A stretch of DNA of 64,000 nt from Mangifera indica. Taxonomy: Eukaryota > Streptophyta > Magnoliopsida > Sapindales > Anacardiaceae. This document shows, in pieces, positions 37,211 through 52,070 of this stretch. A model generated the notes under the pieces. It worked only from the letters and a program-made list of their open reading frames with translations. It made no database searches and was not told the DNA's origin. The position numbers were made by a program, and so were the translations under genes. The stretch lies in contig NC_058155.1 in assembly GCF_011075055.1 (NCBI RefSeq), forward strand, positions 12,557,537 through 12,621,536, in the 5' to 3' direction. How positions within the stretch are numbered: position 1 is the stretch's first letter; each line of letters starts with the position of its first letter.

Positions 37211-38935
37211 TATTAAAAATTGACCATTTTTTCCAGAGGTATACAGAGAATGACCAATTTTTTTGTGGTCAATAAATTGTAAACAAACCAAATTGCCCCT
37301 TATATAGACTGAGTTTCCTATCATTTGCCACCATTTTCGAAATTACAGCCCAGCTTTAATCAACAATTTGACCAAGAACAGTGATATCCACCATTCAAGG
37401 CTTACAAATGTAAGTTTTCCATTGCTTTGGTTCATTTCCAGTCATAGTTAGTATTCATAATAAATAAATGCTAGCTTTTAGTCGAGCTTTTTTTTTTGTC
37501 GTTTTTGTACAACCCCTCAAAATATGATTGATTTATTAACAATCCAAATTTCTAAGTGGATACAATGATTATCGAAAACAAACGGCTAGGAATTCCATTC
37601 ATCACTCATGGCATAGATAAAAATAATCATGATTGAATCGATTGTGTTCATCTTTATACTTCTTCTAATATTTTAGAGAGACGATCTTGCAGACAATCCA
37701 AATTATATTATCACATGGGAGAATAAGATATTTTTAGAATTCAACTTTTCTAGAATCTTTAAGGTGGTATAGTATTCAAAACTATGTTTTAGCATTTGTT
37801 CCTAATAAATAAATAAAAAAAAAGCTAGTGATTTGCTTAGTTTGAAATTTTTAATCAATTTTTAAATTGATTTCAATTGTTGGATGGAATTTATTGATAA
37901 TTAAATTATCAAGCCGTGATTAAATTATTAGTTCAATCTAATCAAATAGTTTAATAATTTTTTGTAATTGTTGGGATTGAATCATAACAATTACAAGGAT
38001 ATTTACCCTATCTTTTATAGAGGTGGTCACGGGAAATCTAAATAAAATTGTTAGTAGAAAAAAGTAAGAATATTTTTGAAATTACACTTCTTAAAGAATT
38101 TTCAAGAAAGCATAGTCTTCAAAAGTTTTGTTTCAAAATCTAAAGAAACTAAGTAGGCAATTTGATATATATATCAATTTTTAAACTTATTTTAATAATT
38201 AAATTGAATTAATTTGCAATTGAATTAAACGAATTACATGATGTTATTGTTTATTAGTTGAATTAACCTAATTTAATGGTCAACATAACTTTTTTATATA
38301 ATAATAATAATATTATTATTATTAAGTGCGAGGATATATATATTTAATGCCATTCTATTATTATGTTTAATTATACATTACTTTAATTTTTATTTTATAG
38401 CATATTTTGTTTCAATCTTATATTATATGTTTCAGTTTGATAGCGGGGCAAACCGGATCGGCCCTTAACCGAATAAGGCCCGGTCCGGGTTTAGTGATCG
38501 CTGAACTTTGGCAGTTGATATTTCGAATTTTTGCGCTTTCATCGATGGCGCCAGATATCAATACGTTTAGTGATCGCTCTTCAACCGTCTGATAATAGTA
38601 ATATTCGAACACTTTAAGGGAAAATTTCTCAGCGGCATCTGAGAATTTGAATGAGTTTTAGAAATTCAAAAATTCGACGGCGAGTGAGTCGTCACGCGGC
38701 GGAGTATATACTTTGCTTCTCTTGTTCGTTGTCTTTCAAACCAATCAAATTAGCATCTGAAAAAAGTAAAAGTGGATTTCCAAATGATTTCGACCGTGGG
38801 TCCATTACAGAGATCCAACGGTTTACATTTTTCTGATTGGGAGTGCCGTCATGGTTATGTGTTCTCGTACAATTGCTTTATTCAGCTTAAGAAGCTTTCA
38901 TTATCAGAGGAACCAGATAAGCTGAATTGGAGAAG
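37211..38935. other. intergenic, SBE I promoter side
   Basis: AT-rich until about 38430, then a more GC-balanced region that is probably the SBE I promoter and leader. A 14-mer, GTTTAGTGATCGCT, occurs exactly twice, at 38489-38502 and 38565-38578. A small AT palindrome (AATAATAATATTATTATTAT) lies at about 38304-38323. No TATA box is assigned with confidence. Confidence 0.45.
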
Positions 38936-41900
38936 ATGTTGAATTCTTCGGTGGGTCTAGTTTTGTCATCTGTTTTTCCGCCCTACTCACTTTCATCAAG
39001 TAGAAATTCAAATTACACAAGGATAAGGGTAAACGATCAACTTCATTTTCGTATTTTAAATTTTTTCTTATTGTGAAGGTTATATAAGTGAGCCATTGCA
39101 ACATTCGAATTAGTTGAATACTGAAACGATGAGTGCTAAAATTGTCTGCTGAAATAAGTGTTTTTCTTGAATCTAGTATTTGCCAAAGTCCAAGTGAGCA
39201 ATAGGCCCAAGTGTCTTGCTTTGAACGTTATTCTAATTTATTGAATCTTAGCTGTATTAGATATTTAGAAATAGATGTTAATTATCTAATAATCTTGTTT
39301 TTGAAATGGGGAAGTGAATCTTAATCATATACTTGAAAATGGTTTTTAATGCTTGTTTATGAACTGCCTGATCTTTTCAACAGGCTGCAAGAAACAACAA
39401 GCTTGCCAATCAACTACCAAACAAAAGAACGTATGGGTCTCAAAAATTGCTTGGGCATCACATACTCTCTATGAGAATTTCGGTACACTGTAGGGTATGT
39501 TTTGACATTTCTAACATGAAGCACAGAAAGATGTTAGAATCTCAGGGATTTCTAATGGGCTGAAGGTGTTTGTGAGTAAATTTTTCATCGCCACTTTCAA
39601 ATATATTTAGGAGGTGATTTATATGGTCTTTTGTCCCTTAAATGGTTGTCATTAAGCTGTTAGCTTTGTTGGGTGGGATGGTTTTTGATTGAAACTTGTC
39701 CAAGATTGGTTTATGCTGATTGTGCACATGAAGGAGCCAGTGTCAACTGATCATTTAAACTAAATTTGTTACAGATTTTTGTTCCTCCCATACCGTCCAT
39801 AAATCATAAACCTAATTGAATTCACTTAATCAAAGTTCTTTGTGCTGAACTTTTGGGAAGTCTTCAGTAAGTGTTAATCAGATGTTCTTACTCTTCCTTT
39901 TATACATTTCATTTGATACATTACCAGGTGGAGCACAATTCACCTATCTCTGCCATTTTGACAGAGGACACCTCAATGATGACAAGTAGGGAGGATGATG
40001 CAGAAAATATTGGTATTTTGAGCATTGATCCAGGCTTAGAACCATTTAGAGATCACTTCAAATACAGACTGAGGAAATATGTAGATCAGAAAAACCTTTT
40101 TGAAAAGTATGAAGGAGGTCTTGAGGAATTTGCAAAAGGTAATATTCTATATTATTATGCTATCTCCTCTCTTTCCTTTCTAACTCAATTCCTTGAGAAT
40201 GGTGTTATACTACAATAATGTAAATCTGTAATTATTGAAGTCTATGGAAACAGGAGCTAAAGCTTATTTAACTGATTCTTATACATAAGAGTCTACATGA
40301 GATAACATTTGTTAAGAAATTGACCGATATGCCATTTCTATCATAATCAGAATTTGGACATATAGTGACATCTATTTTTCAAAATCTACCATTAACTGTT
40401 TCTTAATGTTTTTTTTTTATTGTTATTTGGCTACTAGTTCTTTAATGTAAATACTGAGCTACTTTATTTTTAGGTTATTTGAAATTTGGATTTAACAGGG
40501 AAGAAGGTGGCATTGTGTACCGTGAGTGGGCCCCAGAAGCTCTGTAAGTTTTTTATTTTATTTTTAATCAAAGTTTCAGAAATCACCAGTTTATTTTCAT
40601 TTTTGGTCAAACCATATGTTAGTTGTATAATTGGGATTTATATGAGCTAGGGAAGCACAAGTTATTGGGGATTTCAATCAATGGGATGGTTCCGATCACA
40701 AGATGGAGAAGGATCAATATGGTGTTTGGAGTATCAGAATTCCAGATTCTGGTGGAAGTCCAGCCATTCCTCATGGTTCACGTGTCAAATTCCAATTCAA
40801 GCATGGTAATGGGGTTTGTGTTGATCGAATCCCTGCATGGATAAAGTATGCTACTGTAGACCATTCAAGATTTGCTGCCCCATATGATGGTGTGTACTGG
40901 GATCCACCAGCTTCAGAAAGGTATTGATCATTTGTATTCAACCCATCTTGGTTACAGCAGGCAGCTTCAATCAAAATTAATCAAAAGAATAGAAGGATTT
41001 TATGAGAGCAATTGTTTGTTTTCGAAACGCTTAGTTTCATAATTTCAGCGGAAGAAGTAGAATATGTTGCATAATTTAAAATGTAGGTTTTTCTTTAATC
41101 TACGAAGACATCTCAACACGAGCAATTTGATACCATCTATTCATCTAGTTTATTTAAAACAATTAAAGTTGTATAGAAGCCTTTTTTGTTGACCTGTTCT
41201 TTCATCCATCATGCAGGTATGAGTTTAAGTACCCTCGGCCTCCAAAGCCCAGGGCCCCAAGGATATATGAAGCTCATGTTGGAATGAGCAGCTCTGAACC
41301 GCGGGTGAATTCGTACAGAGAATTCGCTGATGATGTTTTGCCTCGTATTCGAGCAAATAACTATAACACAGTCCAATTAATGGCTGTGATGGAGCATTCC
41401 TACTATGGATCATTTGGTTATCACGTAACAAACTTTTTTGCTGTAAGTAGCAGATCTGGAACGCCTGATGACCTTAAGTATTTAATTGATAAAGCCCATA
41501 GCTTAGGCCTGCAGGTCTTGATGGATGTTGTTCACAGCCATGCAAGTAACAACGTCACTGATGGCCTTAATGGATTTGATGTTGGCCAAAGCTCACAAGA
41601 ATCATATTTCCATGTTGGTAGTCGAGGCTACCATATGTTGTGGGATAGTAGGCTCTTCAACTATGCAAATTGGGAAGTACTTCGCTTCCTTTTGTCCAAC
41701 TTGAGATGGTGGCTTGAGGAGTACAAATTTGATGGATTCCGATTTGATGGAGTAACTTCAATGTTGTATCATCATCATGGAATAAACATGGCTTTTACTG
41801 GGAATTATAATGAGTATTTTAGTGAGGCAACGGATGTTGATGCTGTTGTTTATTTGATGCTGGCAAATTGTCTGGTTCATAATATATTGCCGGATGCAAC

Positions 41901-44900
41901 TATAATTGCTGAAGATGTTTCTGGTATGCCCGGACTATGTTTGCCTGTTTCTGAGGGAGGTATTGGTTTTGATTACCGACTGGCAATGGCCATCCCTGAC
42001 CAGTGGATTGATTATTTGAAGCATAAGAAGGATGAAGAATGGTCAATGAAGGAAATATCATGGAAATTGACAAATAGGAGATACGCTGAGAAGTGTGTTT
42101 CTTATGCTGAAAGTCATGACCAGGTATGAAGTATATATATATATTTTTTTGTATTGACGTGTTTTAACAGATAAGGCTTTTGAGTATTTATCATAGTAAA
42201 TCTCCTATGATAAATATAGATCCAAGATCTTAGCTTTTTTACCCCTTATTTCCTTTTCAGTTTATACTAAAATACATTTCTTATGGTTCAACCAATGAGT
42301 GCAGGCCATTGTAGGTGACAAGACTGTTGCATTTCTTTTAATGGATAAAGAGATGTATTCTGGTATGTCTAGTTTGACAGAGGCTTCTCAAACTGTTGAG
42401 CGAGGAGTAGCTCTTCATAAGGTGTGTTGTTTGCCAAATCATAAGGGCTCCTTTCTTATTGTTAATTTCTTTTGTAGCTCAACTAGCTGATATTCTTTAC
42501 CATGACAATATATTATCCTTCCAAAGATGTATAATATGAGGTCTAATTACTCATATCCAGCCCTATATCACTGACTAAGTTTAAGATAATTGCTTAGTAT
42601 GCTCATGTATATTTTGGATCCAGAATATCAATGATTGCTGAAATTATTGTAATTTTTTAATTTTACTCGTTCTATTTTATATCTCAGCATTATCTTGACC
42701 TTTGGCAGATGATACATTTCTTAACTATGGCATTAGGAGGAGAGGGCTACCTTAATTTTATGGGGAATGAGGTAAGTGCACTGGCCCAAATCCAATCAAC
42801 TAAATTCTCAGTCATTTTTTTTTTTCTGGCTAGCCACAAAATTAAAGTTTTCTAAAAGGAAGAAAACTTCTGGCTCACCCCAGCCAATTGATTCATTTGT
42901 CTCAAACATGATTGAAGAGCACATGCACGTGCACACACACATGCACATATATTATATTATGTTACTGATTCTTTCTAATCTAACAGTCACATAAGGATTT
43001 TTTTTTTTTTTTTTGTATTTTAAGACAATGCTGATTTCCTCTCTTGTAGAGCCAGACCATTCACTGCAATGGACTTTCCACTGCAGTAATAATGTAAAGC
43101 CATATGCTGAAGAGTCAGATGTGTGTATCTGTTTAGTTTTCTGATATTTGAGTTATTGTGTATGAAATTTATAGTTTGGCCATCCTGAGTGGATTGACTT
43201 CCCAAGAGAAGGCAATGGCTGGAGTTATGAAAAATGCAGACGCCAGTGGAACTTGGTGGATACTGATCACTTAAGATACAAGGTTAGACTCACTAATTAA
43301 GTTTTCACTCTTTTATCTCACTTTGTGCTTTCAATGTGGCCCATGAGTTATTTTGGGTTTTTAAGTGTGTATACTGAATAGCTCTACCATGGTCCTCTTC
43401 AGTAAAGAACCTATATATGTCTCTCTCCCTCTCCATGACATGCTTTAGGCCTTGCTCATTAGTTCATTTTGGTTTTTAAGAGTATTATTTAATGGTCCTT
43501 CCTGAGTCTGTATCATCATATCTTCAGCATTTATTCATGTAACTTACTGCAAAATACAAATTAGCATTTCAGGAAAGAAAATGTGTAAAAATGAACCTGC
43601 TACTCTTCGTGTTGATTTATGGTGTGCTACCTATATGGAACACCATGTTTTTTGGCTCCATAATGCAATAGACACCTCTTTTTCTAGTTTCTTTATTCTG
43701 TATCTTTTTCTTGGTTGCTACCGTTTCTAACGAGGAACAAATATTGAAGTGCTATTTTTATATTTGTTCTGGAAATTGTTCAGTTCATGAACGAATTTGA
43801 CAGAGCTATGAACATGCTTGATGATAAATTCTCATTCCTTGCATCATCAAAACAGATTGTGAGCAGTGCTAATGAAGAAGATAAGGTAAAGATCCTATTT
43901 TTTAATGCGATGGTTACAATTGCAATAATGTTCATTCTCAATTCTATCATGAGAAGTTCAAAAGTTCAATTCGGGGCTCACAGTATACCATAATACAAAA
44001 TTAAAAGTATAGCCTTGATCAGCAATCCACAGTGTGATACTAATTGATGTTTACTCTACAGGTTATAGTCTTTGAGCGAGGAGATCTGGTTTTTGTGTTC
44101 AATTTTCATCCAGAAAATACATATGAAGGGTATTCATATTTTATGTGATGACAGAAGTTGCATGTGTGTGTTCAAGTTATTTGAATTGTGTGTGTGTATA
44201 GAATTTAAAAGAGTTCGAATGAGGCTTGAAATGATAAGAGAAACAATTCTTTTATTTCTTTCTTCCAATCTGTTGACTTGTAATCGTAAACATACAGGTA
44301 TAAAGTAGGGTGTGACTTGCCAGGGAAGTACAGGGTTGCACTGGATAGTGATGCTCAGGAATTTGGTGGACATGGAAGGGTAAGGAACACTTGCAAAACC
44401 ATGTGCTAGCTTCCTGTTACCGTTGGAGTAATAGACGATACGAGATACTAGTAGAAGAGAGCAATTATTTGACATCTGGTTTATTTAGTAATAGGATACG
44501 TTTCATGCAAGTAATTTCTCTTCTTAGGGCTACTGAGTACTCGAGCTTTGCACTCCTTTCTTGCTAATGAGGATAGAATCGTTTGATTTAGTCCGTATAC
44601 CCTCTCATCAGATGTATATATTTTCTGAATAATTAAGTTCTTGGCAGGTGGGCCATGATGTAGACCATTTTACATGTCCGGAAGGGATACCAGGTGTGCC
44701 TGAGACGAATTTCAACAACCGTCCGAACTCATTCAAAGTACTCTCACCGGCTCGAACTTGTGTGGTATGGTCTCCCCTCCAAGCTTTTTCTGGTTCAGTT
44801 ATGTTGAACAACAAAAATTTTAAACAGGCCACTAAGTGATCAATTATACAGTCTCGCCCAACTATGACAAACATTTGAAAAGGACTCATCAAGGTTCAAA

Positions 44901-45297
44901 CCTGTTGCTACATAGTCTCTGGCCTCTGGTTTGGAATAATAAACAGGAAATTCTTCAATTTGTTATAAATCTTTTACAGGTTTACCATAGGGTGGGAGAA
45001 AAAGAAGAAGAGGAGCACCACAGTAGTTCCTTGGCCAGTGCCGATAAAACAATGGCAGCAGATTTTCCGCAAAACAGTAGCGAATCAATTGGTGCTAATG
45101 AGACATCAGTAACTGATGTTGCGCAAAACAGTAGTGAATCGGTCAGCAGCAAGGCGGTATTAGTAGCAGATGTCGTGGCTGATCAGGAAAACCTTGAAGC
45201 ATCGCCAACCACAGAAGATGATGGCGAGTCTGTTGGTGGGACTAAAATGAGAGATCGGGAAGTGGAAGACACTGTGGAAGGGACACCAGAGGAGTGA
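38936..45297 (+). CDS. SBE1: starch branching enzyme I (class B, SBE I), plastid
   Basis: Fourteen exons sum to 2,637 bp and 878 aa: 38936-39028, 39384-39494, 39928-40138, 40474-40543, 40651-40920, 41217-42123, 42305-42421, 42709-42771, 43175-43282, 43784-43885, 44062-44129, 44298-44379, 44648-44764 and 44980-45297. The enzyme makes alpha-1,6 branches in starch inside plastids. Residues 1-70 are Ser- and Arg-rich, like a transit peptide. CBM48 is early ([18 protein letters not shown]). The GH13 motifs are [10 protein letters not shown] (from D355), [10 protein letters not shown] (nucleophile D429), IIAEDVSG (acid/base E484) and AESHDQ (H552, D553). The C-terminal tail is acidic and holds two QNSSES repeats. 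Sequence and length fit SBE I of cassava or potato rather than SBE II. From memory, Arabidopsis lacks this class. Confidence 0.95.
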
Positions 45298-45321
45298 ATC
45301 TTCCATCAACAAAACTATTTA

Positions 45322-45440
45322 TATATATAATAAATATGGATTTAAGTATTAATAATATATTATTATATAATTTAATAATTTTTATTAAAAATAAAATTAT
45401 ATTAGATTATATAATAAAACATTATTATACTCGAATTCAT
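45322..45440. mobile_element. palindromic MITE just after SBE I
   Basis: ATATTATTATATAATTTAAT ... ATTAGATTATATAATAAAAC forms the inverted core seen in other copies. It begins about 25 bp after the SBE I stop codon, so it may supply part of the 3' untranslated region. Confidence 0.45.
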
Positions 45441-46302
45441 ATTTATTAAATGCACATCACATTGCATCTTCTATTATCTTGCAAGTCAAGCTGGTAGTTT
45501 ATCTTTCCATGTCTTGTGATAAATAATAAGGCATTAATCATGGGATTTTCTCGACTGCTGTAAATTCTTGTGTCTACATAAGATGTGAATCAGGCAAGAC
45601 TGAATGTCATATATGCTTTATGCTGGAAAATTTCGCAATTATCCCATAAATCTGAAAATCTAAGAGGAGGGGATGTGGTAGTTGAACTGCCTAAGGTATC
45701 TTAAATTAAAAAAAAAAAAAAAAACTATTTCAAAATATATAAATTTAAATTGTCACGACATTATCTTAACAAATATTACATTTATAAACACACTTTAAAT
45801 TTGAAAAAAATCTTATATATATACCTATTACATGTTAATATTTATTAAAAAAGGTATATCAATTCTGATATAATCATTGTATTATATTAATTTATATATT
45901 CAAGTTCTAGTTGAGCTAAGTTAAATTATTTTTAATATAAGTTTAAATCTTATTTTATCAATTTTAAACTAATCTCAAATTAAGTGTTTTTGATTTAATT
46001 TGATCTCAAAGTGACCTTGTTCTGTGCAGCCCGCCTTAATTTAAGAGTTTCTTTTATTGAAAAGGCGGTCAGTTGGGTGTAATACTAATGGGCTAGTCCA
46101 ACAAGTTTGGCCCAAAAATAACAAACTATAAATCCACCAACAGATTCGGGCTGGCCCAACTAGAACTCGGAAAGTATCGAAGCCGACTCAACGAATGAAG
46201 GCTGAATTCGGAATCTGATTCGGAACTGATCTCTGCACCGATCGAAGTGGAAGCAGCTGAGAAAATAACAGTTGGGGTTTTGCGATACGAACTAGAAGTA
46301 AT
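45441..46302. other. intergenic between SBE I and DPMS1
   Basis: No gene is seen. It includes an A-run at about 45709-45724. The last 150 bp or so is the likely DPMS1 promoter and leader. Confidence 0.45.
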
Positions 46303-48105
<1,803 letters not shown>

Positions 48106-48250
48106 ATGCAGTATATCTTGTACAAATCATCTGAAGTATTTCTTATGTATCCCCTCTCTTGTTGCTGTCAAGAATATAGGCTTTTAGTTACAAACAAATC
48201 TTGGAATAATTTTTTCACAGAACAGGTGCAAATTTCTTTTTAGTAAAAAA

Positions 48251-48329
48251 GATCATATAGTCAATTTGATTTTGTTGTGTTATGAATATCATATTATAGT
48301 CAGTTTGATTTTGTTGTGTTATGAATATC
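48251..48329. repeat. tandem duplication of a 39-bp unit
   Basis: A unit containing TTTGATTTTGTTGTGTTATG and AATATC occurs twice, at about 48251-48290 and 48290-48329, with one or two differences. It lies between two convergent genes. Confidence 0.8.
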
Positions 48330-48555
48330 TTTGTTGCTTTTATTTAGAAAATATCCAGAACTTGGATTTGAAAATAGGGAACAGAGAAAGGATAAGTATA
48401 CCTGAATAGATTGCTAGTAGTGAAAGCCATAGAACATTCATTCAATCAGATTTCTGTTGAAATTGCAATGAAAACAGATTTGATTCATGAATGAAGTTCA
48501 GTCATCCTAAAACATAACCCTAAAAGCAAAAAAAAAGAATCCGTAAAATGAACAT

Positions 48556-49250
48556 TCATATCTTCCTGACTCTACGAGCCCCAGTTTTGCTTTGAGTGTC
48601 AATTACAGAATTGAAAGGCAGAGGAGGTTTCTTGTTCTCTTTGGTCATGCTTCTCAGCGTATATCTGGGCTCACTTCTCTCCACAGAATAAGCAGCAGAA
48701 ACAGACTTCCTCAGACCCTCTAGCTTCTTCGATTCCCTCCTTTTCGAAGACTCAACCGTAACACCAAGTTCATACGGAGTCTTTGCCGTGTCACCTGTTT
48801 CATTTTTCTTTCTCTTCAGCCTCTCATTTCTTCGCGCTGAGTAATCTTCATAAAACCTACCCCTTTCAAAGAAAAAACTCGAATTACCAATCAACTCAGT
48901 ACCCGACCTAGCTTTATTATTGTTATTACCCAATTTACTGTCCCCGAGTTCATCTTGAACCATCTTTGCCAGGGCCTGAAACTCGCAGGAAATTGTGCGG
49001 TATTCAGGTCGAAGATCTGATTCTTCAATGTCTGATGCACGGATTAACTTTTGAGATTTCGTCAAAGATCCTGACGTTTGATGCACCATAAAACATTTTA
49101 GCTAAAATGAAAGAAAGAAAGAAACATTAAAGAATATTTACCTGGAGGGGTTTGAAGAGAACTTGAGTTTGATCGAAGGACTCGACGTGGTCGAACCCGA
49201 ATTGGCGACCTAGCCAGCGGAGGCTTGCTATCAGTTTTCATCTTAGACAT
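48556..49250 (-). CDS. uncharacterised basic plant protein, 207 aa
   Basis: Two exons in transcription order are 49250-49142 and 49070-48556, with one 71-bp intron (donor CCAG|GTAAA, acceptor GTCAG|GATC). The frame closes at 207 codons plus stop. I do not recognise the family. The N terminus is strongly basic and Ser/Pro-rich (PPLARSPIRVRPRRVLRS). The middle has EFQALAKMVQDELG and FFERGRFYEDYSARRNERLK followed by RKK, a helical, charged block with a nuclear-localisation look. The C terminus has YTLRSMTKENKKPPLPFNSV and ends ARRVRKI. It is probably nuclear, judging from composition. The start was chosen as the first ATG in a frame with no upstream Met. Confidence 0.7.
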
Positions 49251-49558
49251 GGCTGTTTTACATAGAAACTGAACTCTGAAGAAAGAAAGATTGAAAGAAA
49301 CGTAGTGTATCAGTGAGTGATTCAATTTGGAACATTAAAACAAGGAACATAGAGAGAGAAATTCTCGCCTTTTTGTTGCTTCTCTTTCTGTATCGTTGCC
49401 TTTTTCTCTGTCTAAAACTGGTTTTATTAGTGGCCTGAGATGTCCGTTTGAAATTTCAAATGTCAGAGAGCGCTCTCAACGGTTATATCTTTTATCGGAC
49501 GGCCTAGAATCATTGAAATTTGATAGATTGATCATTTCCGATTAAGTTAAAATATTTT

Positions 49559-49745
49559 GAGTAAATTATTATTCTCGCCCAAGGTTTAGGAAAAATTCTT
49601 TGCAACCCTTAAATTTATTTAAATTTCCAACCAAAACGTAACTTAAAGGATTGTGTGCATCTAAATAATGATCTATTTAATAACTATTTCGCTTTTATGA
49701 AATTATTATATTACCCTTAAAAGAGGTCACTAATGATTCTTCTAT
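49559..49745. mobile_element. left-end fragment of a GAGTAAAT fold-back element
   Basis: GAGTAAATTATTATTCTCGC followed by CCAAGGTTT resembles the left end at 51293 (GAGTAAATTACATTTTGCCA followed by CCCAA). The rest is diverged and no right end is visible. Confidence 0.4.
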
Positions 49746-51292
49746 ATATAAATATATATATATATTTAGGGAGATATAATCCCAATTACATTATACATAT
49801 TCAAGTGTGATTTGATCTAAATTGCACCCACATAAGTGTAATTGTAGTCGCCCTAGCACATGACTGGATTATATGTGATTAAGTTATAATATTTATAAGT
49901 CCATTAGTTGAACTAAGCAAGGTGAACAATATTTGAGCTTTGAACAGGCTGAACAAAATTATATTTTAGTAAGATTTTCGGGTTTTGTTCAAGCTCAGGG
50001 CTAGAGTGGCCTGAAACTTCACCCTAATCACACCTTTCTTAATCATTACATGCCACCTTGTGTTTCTCTCTCGTTTTAGTTCCCCTGCCTCTTCTCCCTC
50101 TACTTCAAAATCCATAACTTAACTCAATTTTACTCTTGAAACGAACTAAGCTTTTCATTTAATTTCACAATTTTGTTACTCTCAAGGTATACAGTTCATC
50201 CCTTTCTGTTTAGAGTGGATTCAATCTGGGTTAATTTAATTTAAATTTATAACTCGTTTTACTTATCTATTTGTTGACATTATTTATCTCGTTAATGATT
50301 CGATTTATCCCAATAATAATTATCTGATAATATTATATATTAGTTTTATCAAACTCAAAATCAAACTTGATCTGAGTATTATAAAGTTGATTCGAACTTG
50401 AAGCAGTCCCTGTCCATCCCTACTCTCCATTGTTTTGTTTTTATTATCTGTTCGTATATTTCTTTGTTTACGCAATGCGATTCTGATAGCTGTACATTTC
50501 GTTTAAATTTTGCAGCCTAACGTTTAAAGTGGTGACAGGAGGAGCTTCGTCGTATGCTACAGTGACAGTTTATTATATTGAACGAAGGTCGTTATCAGCT
50601 CAACAAAATAATGTATAATCTGAGAGCAAGAGCCGTTCAATACTGCAATAGAAGTGACAAGACGGCGATGTTGATGCCGATTATAATTTAAATTATCACA
50701 TAATTACCTAATTCATAATTAATCCTCAAACTATCATGCTGTCAATCATTGCGTACCAACTTTCATCATCACAACGTAAACAAATCCTTCTAGATCAGAT
50801 ATTTTAAAGACCGAGTTTCTTTACTTATTTCTTGTTGTATATGGCTTAATCGAATTCTGGGAGAGATGATGATCAGTCAGTGTGGTTTAGAGATGATTTT
50901 CATAGATTTGTGATGATAATGGAAATATTAGACTCACGTAGCTCAGTGATCTCATATGGGATTTCCCGGCTTTTTATTCCGCTTAGGTAAATTAAAATTA
51001 GATTTGATTTAAATTAAAATTTTCTTCATCTTTTGTCCTTAGGTTGTTTTCTTACATATTCCCCGGAAATTATATGTTTTTGTTTGATATGCTTTGGTTT
51101 TTTTGGCTTCCATCATAACATGTCTTAAGTATTAATAATGTAAGATAAAAGGACATCTCCTAATGGGCAATTCAAGTGGGAACCAAAACCTCGCTTTCAC
51201 GATAAGAAGGAATCTTGGAGACAACTTCAATATGTTGTCGCACCTTCAAGTACTATATTTCTATCTGTCTCCATCTCTTCACATATTATAAA
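49746..51292. other. intergenic, no gene seen
   Basis: AT-rich sequence. No exon-like segments or RNA genes are recognised. Confidence 0.45.
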
Positions 51293-52015
51293 GAGTAAAT
51301 TACATTTTGCCACCCAATAATTGGCTTAAAAACACTTTTCCTCTTTGATGCTGTAAATAATATTTTTCTTCTAAAATCAAATGATGCTAAAAAAAAAAAA
51401 AGTTAATTTTATCATACATAAATTAAAAAAAATAAACTTAAATATTTTAAAAATGATAATTATTCTTATTTACATATTAGAAAACCTGTAATTTCATACT
51501 TGTAAAAATTTAGAAATTTTAACACTTATTATTGACTACTGAAATCTTGTCTCACCATCTTCATCACCCCTCCCCATCTCACTAGAAGCTTGCGAAGAAA
51601 TTGGCATAGTCAGATTTCTTCAATGAATTAATAGTATCGAGTATTCGAGATGAACTCTGACGACTTTGTACCATCATATTTCATCAACAATGGTGGGATG
51701 GTAGAAGTCATCGAACAAGTTTTTGACAAAGGTGGTGGTGTAGCTTTTGGAGGAGCTCAATTATTGACAATTTGGTTGGAAAGACGGGGGGAAAGTAAAA
51801 TAAAGAGAGAGAATGGGGTGTTGTGCAAACTGGACATTGATATTTAAAAAAAAAAATTGTCAATTTTGGGGTGATATAATAATTTTAAAAAATGAAATTA
51901 TCATGGGTAATAAAAATTTTAAATTTTGATTTTTGGTGAGAAAGAGTTATTTATGTCATAAAGATGGAAAAGGGTTTTTTGGGCCAAACCTTGGGTGGGA
52001 AAGTGTGATTTACTC
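51293..52015. mobile_element. fold-back (Mutator-like) element, 723 bp, abutting the BAHD gene
   Basis: The left end GAGTAAATTACATTTTGCCA and the inverted right end GAGTAAATCACACTTTCCCA pair, followed by CCCAA and further matching words for over 80 bp. The flanking 9-mers TATTATAAA (51284-51292) and TGTTATAAA (52016-52024) differ at one position, which fits a Mutator-type 9-bp target duplication. The right end is 55 bp from the BAHD start codon. The element contains a spurious 65-codon frame at 51650. Confidence 0.75.
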
Positions 52016-52018
52016 TGT

Positions 52019-52026
52019 TATAAATT
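52019..52026 (+). promoter_or_regulatory. TATA-like box of the BAHD gene, inside a transposon target duplication
   Basis: TATAAATT (starting at 52019-52020) lies about 50 bp before the ATG. Its first half is part of the 9-bp duplication made by the element at 51293-52015. If used, the leader would be only about 20 nt. Confidence 0.4.
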
Positions 52027-52070
52027 TAGTTGAAGCCCGTTGCATTTTCATCAGCTAGAGAGGTGCAACA

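Noticed and set aside
48556..49250. Assignment of the basic protein to sororin
   Set aside because: Size and basic composition are compatible, but I could not identify the diagnostic motifs with confidence.
51650..51847. 65-codon open frame upstream of the BAHD gene
   Set aside because: It is entirely inside the fold-back element at 51293-52015 and has no protein features.
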